Translations under genes and position numbers: made by a program
Part shown: one piece after another, positions 1 to 6,346 of the stretch
Layout: the number at the start of each line of letters is the position of its first letter
Numbering within the stretch: the first letter of the stretch is position 1
Assembly (NCBI GenBank): GCA_003232155.1
Contig: QILY01000220.1
Location: forward strand, 1 to 7,806
Length of the DNA stretch: 7,806 nt
Source: Maribacter sp.
Lineage (GTDB): Bacteria > Bacteroidota > Bacteroidia > Flavobacteriales > Flavobacteriaceae
Reading direction: 5' to 3'
Notes under the pieces: model-generated
What the model saw: only the letters and a program-made list of their open reading frames with translations
The model's database searches: none
Told to the model about the DNA's origin: nothing

Positions 1-1
1 A

Positions 2-1189
2 TCAAATCTTCAAATAACAGGCTCTAAAAGCGAGTCTAATCGGTCATTGCTTTTGCAGGCTTTGTACCCTAACATCACAATTGATAATATTTCTAATTCA
101 GATGATGCCGCGGTAATGCAAAAAGGCTTGAAAATTGAAAAAGGAGTAGTAGATATTCACCATGCTGGTACGGCGATGCGTTTTCTAACCAGTTATTTTG
201 CATCCCAAGAAGGAAAAGAAGTTACCCTTACTGGTTCAAAAAGAATGACCGAACGCCCAATAAAAGTGCTGGTAGAGGCATTACAAACCTTGGGGGCCTC
301 TATTGAATATGGTCATAATGAAGGGTATCCTCCAATTCGTATTACCGGAAAAAAAATCACTAAAAATAAAGTTAGCCTTCCTGCTAATATCAGTAGTCAA
401 TATATTTCATCTCTTTTATTAATAGCGCCAAGCTTAGAAAATGGTTTAGAACTTGAATTAGTAGGTAAGATTACATCTGTACCCTATATTAAGATGACAT
501 TAGCTTTATTAACTGAAATAGGGGTAGAAAATTCATTTGAAGGTAATAGTATTAAAGTACTGCCAAAAGCATCGGTTAATACTACTAATTTGGTAGTTGA
601 ATCTGATTGGAGTTCGGCGTCTTATTTTTATAGCATAGTTGCATTATGTGATGTAGGTACAGAAATTAAATTATCCGCATACAAAAAAAATAGCCTTCAA
701 GGTGATAGTGTACTTTCAGAAATATATAAACAACTCGGGGTTGAGACAATTTTTGGAGACAATCACATAAAATTGCAAAAAATTGAAGCGTCAAGCATAA
801 AGATTTTAAAACTAGACCTTTCAAATGCTCCTGATACTGCACAAACCATTGGAGTCACTTGTGTTGGCCTAGGCATAGGTTGCCACCTTATAGGTTTGCA
901 TACGCTAAAAATAAAAGAAACGGACAGGCTTGAAGCCCTATACGCTGAAGTATCAAAATTAGGCGCGAATATTTCAGTAACCAATAATAGCTTGGTACTC
1001 GAGGCTTCAAATAGCTTAAAAGAAGATGTTGCTATAGATACTTATCACGATCATAGAATGGCAATGGCCTTTGCACCGTTGGCACTTAAAACCCCTATTA
1101 TTATTAATGATGCAGGCGTAGTTTCTAAATCATATCCTGACTTTTGGAATGATCTTAAAAAATTAGGATTCGAAGCTACAGAATTATAA
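2..1189 (+). CDS. aroA: 3-phosphoshikimate 1-carboxyvinyltransferase (EPSP synthase), 5' partial
   Basis: EPSP synthase joins shikimate-3-phosphate and phosphoenolpyruvate in the sixth step of the shikimate pathway to chorismate, in the cytosol. The reading frame is open to the window edge, so the start lies outside; 395 residues are visible and about 10-15 are probably missing. Numbered from base 2, the shikimate-phosphate-binding GSKSESNR is at 7-14, HAGTAMRF at 54-61, SSQY at 131-134, DWSSASYF at 202-209, the catalytic-Asp motif NAPD at 275-278, KETDR at 305-309, HDHRMAM at 349-355 and KSYPDFW at 376-382. All main catalytic blocks are present, so it is probably active. Where E. coli has NAGTAMRP (residues 94-101), this protein has HAGTAMRF; the position equivalent to Pro101, known from glyphosate-tolerance variants, is Phe. 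I think this is a lineage feature. An internal TTG at 47 could be mistaken for a start, but the conserved motif upstream of it rules that out. No terminator is visible before queA. Confidence 0.97.
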   Translation, partial: SNLQITGSKSESNRSLLLQALYPNITIDNISNSDDAAVMQKGLKIEKGVVDIHHAGTAMRFLTSYFASQEGKEVTLTGSKRMTERPIKVLVEALQTLGASIEYGHNEGYPPIRITGKKITKNKVSLPANISSQYISSLLLIAPSLENGLELELVGKITSVPYIKMTLALLTEIGVENSFEGNSIKVLPKASVNTTNLVVESDWSSASYFYSIVALCDVGTEIKLSAYKKNSLQGDSVLSEIYKQLGVETIFGDNHIKLQKIEASSIKILKLDLSNAPDTAQTIGVTCVGLGIGCHLIGLHTLKIKETDRLEALYAEVSKLGANISVTNNSLVLEASNSLKEDVAIDTYHDHRMAMAFAPLALKTPIIINDAGVVSKSYPDFWNDLKKLGFEATEL

Positions 1190-1212
1190 TAGTCATTTAA
1201 TCACGGTTTTAC

Positions 1213-1244
1213 TTGACATCCCCTATATCGGAATCGTATATTTG
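1213..1244 (+). promoter_or_regulatory. Predicted Bacteroidota vegetative promoter for queA
   Basis: TATATTTG at 1237-1244 matches the Bacteroidota -7 consensus TAnnTTTG exactly. A TTG at 1213-1215 (in cTTGACA) lies 21 bases upstream, in the place of the -33 TTTG element. The transcription start should fall near 1249-1252, giving a leader of about 27 bases before the queA ATG. The site is in an 88-base gap after aroA, so queA probably has its own transcript besides any read-through. Known: the consensus. Seen: the match. Inferred: activity. Confidence 0.7.
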
Positions 1245-1277
1245 CCACCGCAAAAAATTCTAACTAAAATTCAATAA

Positions 1278-2327
1278 ATGAAATTATCGCACTTCCATTT
1301 TGAACTTCCTGAAGATTTATTGGCAGAATATCCAGCAGAAAACAGGGATGAATCAAAACTAATGGTCATTCATAGAGATTCAGGAAAAATTGAGCATAAA
1401 ATGTTCAAAGACCTTATCAATTATTTTGATGAGGATGATATTATGGTCATCAATAATACAAAGGTTTTTCCAGCGCGATTATATGGCAACAAAGAAAAAA
1501 CCGGTGCCCGTATTGAAGTGTTTTTACTACGTGAACTAAATGAAGAGCAACGCCTATGGGATGTATTGGTAGACCCTGCAAGAAAAATACGTATTGGTAA
1601 TAAATTATATTTTGGTGATGATGAAACATTGGTAGCTGAGGTTATTGATAACACTACATCTAGAGGTAGAACACTACGTTTCTTGTATGATGGTTCATAT
1701 ATTGATTTTAGAAGAAAATTGAAAGAATTAGGTGAAACACCACTGCCTAAATACATCAAAAGAGACGTAGAGCCTGAAGATGAAGAACGTTACCAAACTA
1801 TTTATGCAAAGCATGAAGGTGCAGTAGCAGCACCAACGGCAGGTCTCCATTTTTCAAAACATTTATTAAAACGTTTAGAAATAAAAGGGGTGAACTTTGC
1901 AGAGCTCACTTTGCATGTAGGTTTAGGTACTTTTAACCCGGTTGAGGTTGAAGATCTTTCAAAACATAAGATGGATAGTGAAGAATTGATTATTGATGAA
2001 AAGGCTACTGAAATTGTAAATAATGCAAAATTAAAAAAACGTAGGATATGTGCTGTTGGCACTACAGCTATGCGCGGGTTGGAAAGTGCTGTTTCTTCAC
2101 AACAAACATTGAATGTTCATGATGGATGGACAAACAAATTTGTTTTCCCTCCTTATGAATTTAGTATTGCCAATGCCATGGTAACTAATTTTCATTTGCC
2201 AAAATCAACATTATTGATGATGGTATCTGCATTTATGGGTCATGACTTAATGAAAAAAGTATACAAAGAAGCCATATTGGAGCAATATAAGTTCTATTCT
2301 TATGGTGATGCAATGTTGATCATATAG
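1278..2327 (+). CDS. queA: tRNA preQ1(34) S-adenosylmethionine ribosyltransferase-isomerase
   Basis: QueA transfers and isomerises the ribosyl group of S-adenosylmethionine onto preQ1 at wobble position 34 of tRNAs for Asp, Asn, His and Tyr, forming epoxyqueuosine, the penultimate step of queuosine synthesis. At 349 residues it has the usual family length. Visible family blocks are the N-terminal LPEDLLAEYPAENRDESKLMV (10-30), DDIMVINNTKVFPARLYG (53-70), a segment ending in ETPLPKYIKR (153-162), YAKHEGAVAAPTAGLHF (176-192), TLHVGLGTFNPVE (211-223), AVGTTAMRGLES (259-270) and TNFHLPKSTLLMMVSAFMG (303-321), with FYSYGDAML near the end. The ATG at 1278 fits the family N-terminus. It has no clear Shine-Dalgarno sequence but an A-rich upstream stretch, as is usual in Bacteroidota. 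It has a predicted promoter of its own at 1213-1244 and a strong terminator behind it at 2379-2419. Confidence 0.97.
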   Translation: MKLSHFHFELPEDLLAEYPAENRDESKLMVIHRDSGKIEHKMFKDLINYFDEDDIMVINNTKVFPARLYGNKEKTGARIEVFLLRELNEEQRLWDVLVDPARKIRIGNKLYFGDDETLVAEVIDNTTSRGRTLRFLYDGSYIDFRRKLKELGETPLPKYIKRDVEPEDEERYQTIYAKHEGAVAAPTAGLHFSKHLLKRLEIKGVNFAELTLHVGLGTFNPVEVEDLSKHKMDSEELIIDEKATEIVNNAKLKKRRICAVGTTAMRGLESAVSSQQTLNVHDGWTNKFVFPPYEFSIANAMVTNFHLPKSTLLMMVSAFMGHDLMKKVYKEAILEQYKFYSYGDAMLII

Positions 2328-2339
2328 CCAATTTTTTTC

Positions 2340-2359
2340 ATTCCCTCGAAGTGGGGAAT
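2340..2359. repeat. Small inverted repeat downstream of queA
   Basis: ATTCCC (2340-2345) and GGGAAT (2354-2359) form a 6-bp stem with an 8-base loop, 12 bases after the queA stop. It is preceded by seven T and followed by only four (2361-2364), so it is a weak terminator at best. It precedes the much stronger hairpin at 2379-2412 and may only help protect the 3' end of the queA mRNA. Confidence 0.4.
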
Positions 2360-2378
2360 CTTTTAAATACAGTAATAG

Positions 2379-2419
2379 ATCCCTCTTTATAGTATTCAGT
2401 TTAAAGAGGGATTTTTTTT
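2379..2419 (+). terminator. Rho-independent terminator between queA and rlmN
   Basis: ATCCCTCTTTA (2379-2389) pairs perfectly with TAAAGAGGGAT (2402-2412) in an 11-bp stem with a 12-base loop, followed by eight T at 2412-2419. This is a textbook plus-strand intrinsic terminator, ending queA transcripts. Its T-tract ends only 12 bases before the rlmN GTG, which leaves almost no room for a separate rlmN leader. Confidence 0.88.
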
Positions 2420-2431
2420 ATCTTTTATAAA

Positions 2432-3475
2432 GTGGATACTATCAAAAAGAAAGACATTAGGGCTCTTACAAGAGAGCAATTGCGAGACTTTTTTGTCAAT
2501 AATGAAGATAAGGCTTTCAGGGGAAATCAAGTGTATGAATGGCTTTGGCAAAAATCGGCCCATTCTTTTAATGTAATGACCAATCTTTCAAAAGAAACCC
2601 GTGATATGCTTGAGGCGAACTTTGTCATCAATCATATAAAAGTAGATGTAATGCAACGTAGTACTGATGGTACTATAAAAAATGCCGTTCGTTTACATGA
2701 TGATTTGGTGGTAGAATCTGTGCTTATTCCCACAAAAACAAGAACAACAGCCTGTGTGTCAAGTCAAGTAGGCTGTAGTTTAGATTGTCGTTTTTGTGCC
2801 ACTTCGCGTTTAAAACGTATGCGTAATTTGAATCCTGATGAAATTTATGATCAGGTGGTCGCTATTGATAATGAAAGCCGTTTGTATTTTAATAGGCCAT
2901 TGAGCAATATTGTTTTTATGGGTATGGGCGAACCGCTCATGAACTATACTAATGTTTTAAAGGCTATTGATAAAATTACATCTTCTGAAGGTTTGGGCAT
3001 GTCTCCTAAACGTATTACAGTTTCAACTTCGGGTGTGCCGAAAATGATTCGAAAAATGGCCGATGAAGGAGTGAAATTTAATTTGGCAGTATCCTTACAC
3101 TCTGCCATTGATGATATTCGCACTTCTATTATGCCTTTTAATGCTACTTTTACTTTAGCTGACCTACGTGAAGCTCTACAATATTGGTATGGTAAAACCA
3201 AGAGTAGAATCACCTATGAATATATAGTCTGGAACGGAATTAATGATACTCAAAAAGATGTTGACGCCTTGGTTCAATTTTGCAAGTTTGCGCCTTCTAA
3301 GGTCAATTTGATAGAATACAACCCTATTGATGACGGCGAATTTCAACAAGCCAATGACAAAGCTATTGATATGTATGTAAATACCCTCAAACGAAATAAT
3401 ATTGTAGTTACCGTACGCCGTTCACGAGGGAAAGATATTGATGCTGCTTGTGGGCAGTTGGCGAATAAGCAATAG
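2432..3475 (+). CDS. rlmN: Dual-specificity 23S rRNA/tRNA adenine-C2 methyltransferase (radical SAM)
   Basis: RlmN methylates C2 of A2503 in 23S rRNA and of A37 in some tRNAs by a radical-SAM mechanism, tuning peptidyl-transferase fidelity. The 347 residues begin with an RNA-binding helical part (about 8-60). The cluster motif CxxxCxxC is Cys115, Cys119 and Cys122. The catalytic Cys matching E. coli Cys118 is Cys108 (in ACVSSQVGC), and the methyl-carrying Cys matching Cys355 is Cys340 (in DAACGQLA). MGMGEP (163-168) is the SAM-binding loop, and AVSLH is at 219-223. All essential cysteines are present. The start is GTG: an in-frame stop at 2402-2404 bounds the frame, and the next in-frame ATG (Met49) would cut off conserved sequence. 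RlmN is closer than its paralogue Cfr: the protein shows RlmN length and the ACGQLA ending, but Cfr is excluded by overall resemblance only. The gene begins directly behind the terminator at 2379-2419. Confidence 0.95.
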   Translation: MDTIKKKDIRALTREQLRDFFVNNEDKAFRGNQVYEWLWQKSAHSFNVMTNLSKETRDMLEANFVINHIKVDVMQRSTDGTIKNAVRLHDDLVVESVLIPTKTRTTACVSSQVGCSLDCRFCATSRLKRMRNLNPDEIYDQVVAIDNESRLYFNRPLSNIVFMGMGEPLMNYTNVLKAIDKITSSEGLGMSPKRITVSTSGVPKMIRKMADEGVKFNLAVSLHSAIDDIRTSIMPFNATFTLADLREALQYWYGKTKSRITYEYIVWNGINDTQKDVDALVQFCKFAPSKVNLIEYNPIDDGEFQQANDKAIDMYVNTLKRNNIVVTVRRSRGKDIDAACGQLANKQ

Positions 3476-3584
3476 TAGAAAACACTTGCGGATTTAAGGT
3501 ATAATACCAATTATTCATCTTTCCCTTCTTCCTTTTGCTTAAATTTACCTTAATAAATCAATAATAGATAGAAAACTTCATCAG

Positions 3585-4562
3585 TTGAAAATCGTATCAA
3601 AAATAAAAGAACCTGTATATCAGGAAATGGAGTTGTTCGAGACCAAGTTTCGAAATGCAATGTCTTCAAAAGTTGCGCTCTTAAATAGAATCACACATTA
3701 TATAGTAAATCGAAAGGGGAAGCAGATGCGGCCCATGTTCGTTTTTTTAACGGCGAAAATGCTGAACAATGGCGAGGTGAACGAACGAACGTATCGTGGT
3801 GCATCGGTCATTGAATTGATCCACACCGCTACTTTGGTACACGATGATGTAGTTGATGAGAGTAACAAGCGCCGCGGATTTTTTTCCATCAATGCCTTAT
3901 GGAAAAATAAAATAGCAGTTTTAGTAGGTGATTATTTATTGTCAAAAGGATTGCTGTTGTCTATTGATAATGGGGATTTTGATTTATTGCGTATAATCTC
4001 TGTTGCTGTTCGTGAAATGAGCGAGGGTGAGTTGTTACAGATTGAAAAGGCTAGGCGTTTAGATATTACCGAAGAAGTGTACTATGATATTATACGTCAA
4101 AAAACAGCAACATTAATAGCTGCTTGCTGCGGATTGGGAGCCTGCTCGGTAAAACCAGATTCTGAAGACGTAGAGACCTTCCGAAAATTTGGAGAACTAT
4201 GCGGCATGGCATTTCAGATAAAAGACGATTTATTTGATTATGGAGGAGAGAAAATAGGAAAACCTACAGGCATTGATGTCAAAGAACAAAAAATGACCCT
4301 CCCACTTATACATGTGTTGAATATATGTTCTAAGGATGAAAAAAAGTGGCTTATCAACTCCATTAAAAATCATAACAAAGACAAAAAACGGGTAAAAGAG
4401 GTCATAACCTTTGTGAAAAGTAAAGGTGGATTGGAATATGCGGTTCAAAAAATGTTGGAATATAAAAACGAAGCTCTACAGTTGCTGCAAGCATATCCGA
4501 ATTCAGAATATAAAAGTGCTCTTGAACTTATGGTCAACTATGTGGTTGATCGTAAAAAATAA
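3585..4562 (+). CDS. Long-chain trans-polyprenyl diphosphate synthase (IspB-like)
   Basis: This enzyme adds isopentenyl diphosphate units to an allylic primer to make a long all-trans chain. In flavobacteria the usual quinone is menaquinone-6, so a hexaprenyl chain is a fair inference; the sequence alone does not fix the length. Of 325 residues, GKQMRP (45-50) is the first substrate-binding block. The first Asp-rich motif is DDVVD (87-91), followed by the Arg pair in KRRG (95-98). The second Asp-rich motif is DDLFD (214-218), then GKPTGID (225-231) and K236. The flank HTATLVHDDVVDES resembles octaprenyl synthase IspB, with small Ala82 five places before the first motif, which suits a long product. 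The TTG start is the first usable codon after an in-frame stop at 3540-3542. It keeps the family-like N-terminus MKIVSKIKEP; the next ATG is Met15. The 109-base gap before it shows no terminator or convincing promoter. Confidence 0.93.
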   Translation: MKIVSKIKEPVYQEMELFETKFRNAMSSKVALLNRITHYIVNRKGKQMRPMFVFLTAKMLNNGEVNERTYRGASVIELIHTATLVHDDVVDESNKRRGFFSINALWKNKIAVLVGDYLLSKGLLLSIDNGDFDLLRIISVAVREMSEGELLQIEKARRLDITEEVYYDIIRQKTATLIAACCGLGACSVKPDSEDVETFRKFGELCGMAFQIKDDLFDYGGEKIGKPTGIDVKEQKMTLPLIHVLNICSKDEKKWLINSIKNHNKDKKRVKEVITFVKSKGGLEYAVQKMLEYKNEALQLLQAYPNSEYKSALELMVNYVVDRKK

Positions 4563-4898
4563 AAATCTAATCCTGAGCGCAACCAAAGTACTACGTAGCT
4601 ATAAGTTCTTCTAATGCACTCAAGGTAGCCAAAAGCTATTTTCAAGCAGTTGCTACTAACTTTCGCAAAGTTATGGATGCTCAGTTTAAAAAGAGGTCTT
4701 TACCAAGAGAATGGACTTAATAAATTCAGGTTATGTAGTTATTTCAACCTTATAAAAGAACACCCAGCCCTACTTCAGTTTGCCCACAGCTCTCACTGTG
4801 TCGCCCTCAAGGGGAAAATTTAAAAAAAGTTCTTCCTCACAAACCTGTCTGTTGAGACGATAAAGTAATATTTTTCACAAAAAAAATAATTACCCCAG
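4563..4898. other. Long intergenic stretch with no supported gene
   Basis: I see no gene with a start and family resemblance here. Two overlapping frames are unusually open: 4577-4720 (47 codons then TAA, no start near its 5' end) and 4629-4823 (64 codons then TAA, possible TTG at 4650). The part at about 4765-4817 is richer in C and G than its surroundings and includes the near-palindrome CCCTCAAGGGG (4804-4814). It has the look of a degenerate interspersed repeat or gene remnant. From 4824 onward the DNA is AT-rich, with A-tracts at 4822-4828 and 4879-4887, leading into the sigma-factor promoter. There is no clear terminator for the polyprenyl synthase gene. Confidence 0.5.
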
Positions 4899-4927
4899 GC
4901 AACCTTTTCAAAACACAACTCGTCTAT
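4898..4927 (+). promoter_or_regulatory. ECF-sigma-type promoter, probably autoregulatory
   Basis: GGCAACC (4898-4904), extended by a TTTT run, and CGTCTAT (4921-4927) are separated by 16 bases. An AAC-containing -35 and a CGTC -10 at 15-17 bases are the hallmark of promoters read by extracytoplasmic-function sigma factors. The site lies 26 bases before the TTG of a gene that itself encodes such a sigma factor, so positive autoregulation is the simplest reading. The transcription start is expected near 4932-4936. Confidence 0.75.
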
Positions 4928-4953
4928 CTTTATAGAAGACAATATTTAAACGT

Positions 4954-5520
4954 TTGAAAATCATTTCATTTTATACCAGCGAAAAGCAGTTGATTAAAAA
5001 AGCTGCATCAGGCACACGAGATGCACAGCAGCGTTTGTATGACCAATATGCTCCAAAAATGTTGGGTGTTTGTAGGCAATACATCAAAGATGCACAATTT
5101 GCCGAAGATGTAATGGTCAATGGTTTTTTAAAAGTCTTCACAAATTTACAAACCTTCAAATTTGAAGGAAGCTTTGAAGGGTGGATTCGTAGAATTATGA
5201 TACGTGAAAGCATTTCTTATTTAAGAAAGAAACAATTTGTAGTCTATGATGATGAAATTTTAGATAAAAGTGAACATCAAAATGTTTCATTTTCACTGGC
5301 AGATATGAACGTAGAGCATATACAAATGTTGATTGATGCATTACCTGACGGTTATAGAACTGTATTTGCAATGTATGCCATTGAAGGCTACAAGCATCAA
5401 GAGATAGGTCAAATGCTCGGTATATCTGAAAGCACATCAAAATCACAATTATTTAAGGCGAGAAGAATATTGCAACAAAAATTAAAAGAACAAAATAGTC
5501 TAGGGTATGGCACCGAATAA
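4954..5520 (+). CDS. RNA polymerase ECF sigma factor (sigma-70 family, RpoE-like)
   Basis: This is an alternative sigma factor that would direct RNA polymerase to a small regulon, including its own operon. The 188 residues hold only regions 2 and 4, as in the ECF class. Region 2 runs from about 24 to 94, with the core-binding stretch AEDVMVNGFLKVF (50-62) and the -10-recognition part EGWIRRIMIRESISYLRK (75-92). A linker follows to about 121. Region 4 runs from about 122 to 176, with LPDGYRTVFAMYAIEGYKHQ (130-149) and the -35 helix-turn-helix EIGQMLGISESTSKSQLFKAR (150-170). There is no region 1.1 or 3 and no extra C-terminal domain. The TTG start is the only choice before Met35: an in-frame stop is at 4933-4935, and starting later would damage region 2. 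The last 14 bases overlap the next gene, so the two are probably translationally coupled. An ECF promoter lies directly upstream. Confidence 0.95.
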   Translation: MKIISFYTSEKQLIKKAASGTRDAQQRLYDQYAPKMLGVCRQYIKDAQFAEDVMVNGFLKVFTNLQTFKFEGSFEGWIRRIMIRESISYLRKKQFVVYDDEILDKSEHQNVSFSLADMNVEHIQMLIDALPDGYRTVFAMYAIEGYKHQEIGQMLGISESTSKSQLFKARRILQQKLKEQNSLGYGTE

Positions 5521-6265
5521 ATTTGAAAAACATATTAAAGAAAAGTTAGATGGTCGTGAGATAAAGCCTTCCGCTGAAGCATGGAAAAAATTGAGCAATC
5601 AATTAGATGCTTCTGAACAACCTAAAAAGAAAGAATATTTTTGGTATGGTATTGCGGCAAGTTTTATAGGTGTTTTGATACTATCTGTACTTTATGTGAA
5701 TAGAGAAAATGCTCAAATCATCCCAAATATTCAAGTAGTTGATACGTCTGAAGAAGAAATTAAGGAAACCAACGATTTTAGTACTGATATATTGATAGAA
5801 GATACTACAGAAATTAAAGTAGCTGAAATAACTACAAATTCGGTACAGAATAAGATTAAAAAGGAATCAATTAAAGATATAGAACAAAAAAATATAATAG
5901 CTAATATGGAAGATAAGATTGCTTCATTCGAAAAAGAAACTTCGGCAATAGAAGAGATTCAAGTAAAAAGCAAGTTATCCGATGAAATTATCAATACAAA
6001 AATACTGGAAGTTATTGCTCAAGTAAATTCACTTGAAGAAGACGCCAATGCCTTAACCGATGCTGAAGTAGATTCTTTGCTTCGCAATGCCCAAAGAGAA
6101 ATTTTAACCGACAAATTATTCAATCAAGACCAAAGTGTCGATGCAATGGCTTTATTGACTGCCGTTGAAGACGAGTTAGATCAATCTTTCCGAGATCAAA
6201 TTTTCGAAACTTTAAAAAGCCGCTTTCTCAAGGTAAGAACAGCTGTAGCAGACCGTAACAATTAA
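5507..6265 (+). CDS. Single-pass membrane protein, putative anti-sigma factor
   Basis: The role is inferred from position and architecture: a membrane protein directly behind, and overlapping, an ECF sigma gene is usually its anti-sigma factor. Of 252 residues, 1-43 form a charged, probably cytoplasmic segment with KFEKHIKEKLDGREIKPSAEAWKKL (5-29), which would hold the sigma factor. One hydrophobic helix follows (about 44-64, YFWYGIAASFIGVLILSVLY). The rest (65-252) is a charged, Glu/Lys-rich, mostly helical periplasmic part. Its end, about 184-252, contains LDQSFRDQIFETLKSRFLKVRTAVA (224-248), which looks more ordered than the low-complexity linker at 80-165. There is no cysteine and no HxxxCxxC zinc anti-sigma motif, and I do not recognise a named anti-sigma domain. 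The ATG at 5507 lies inside the sigma gene; a weak purine stretch precedes it. It could instead be an unrelated envelope protein, but orientation (N-terminus in) and context favour the anti-sigma reading. Confidence 0.72.
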   Translation: MAPNKFEKHIKEKLDGREIKPSAEAWKKLSNQLDASEQPKKKEYFWYGIAASFIGVLILSVLYVNRENAQIIPNIQVVDTSEEEIKETNDFSTDILIEDTTEIKVAEITTNSVQNKIKKESIKDIEQKNIIANMEDKIASFEKETSAIEEIQVKSKLSDEIINTKILEVIAQVNSLEEDANALTDAEVDSLLRNAQREILTDKLFNQDQSVDAMALLTAVEDELDQSFRDQIFETLKSRFLKVRTAVADRNN

Positions 6266-6287
6266 AATGTTCATCAATCAATAATCT

Positions 6288-6329
6288 ATCTCTATTACCT
6301 CTCTCAATAAGAGGGAGGTGGTAAGAGAT
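6288..6329 (+). other. Hairpin between anti-sigma and outer-membrane genes
   Basis: ACCTCTCTC (6297-6305) and GAGGGAGGT (6311-6319) form a 9-bp stem (one G-U pair in RNA) over an AATAA loop. ATCTCT (6288-6293) and AGAGAT (6324-6329) can extend it with small bulges. No T-tract follows, so it is not an intrinsic terminator. It stands in the 81-base gap before the outer-membrane gene and may act as an mRNA processing or stability element that sets different levels for the two proteins. Confidence 0.55.
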
Positions 6330-6346
6330 GCTTAAATCAAAATAAA

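Noticed and set aside
47..49. TTG at 47 as the start of aroA
   Set aside because: The conserved GSKSESNR substrate-binding motif is encoded upstream in the same open frame, so the true start is before the window.
3486..3523. Possible promoter before the polyprenyl synthase gene (TTG at 3486, CATCTTTC at 3516)
   Set aside because: The spacer is 27 bases and the -7 box matches only partly; TATAAT at 3500-3505 has no partner at proper spacing.
4426..4614. 62-codon plus-strand frame overlapping the end of the polyprenyl synthase gene
   Set aside because: Most of it is an alternative frame of a well-supported gene, and the short extension past it shows no recognisable protein.
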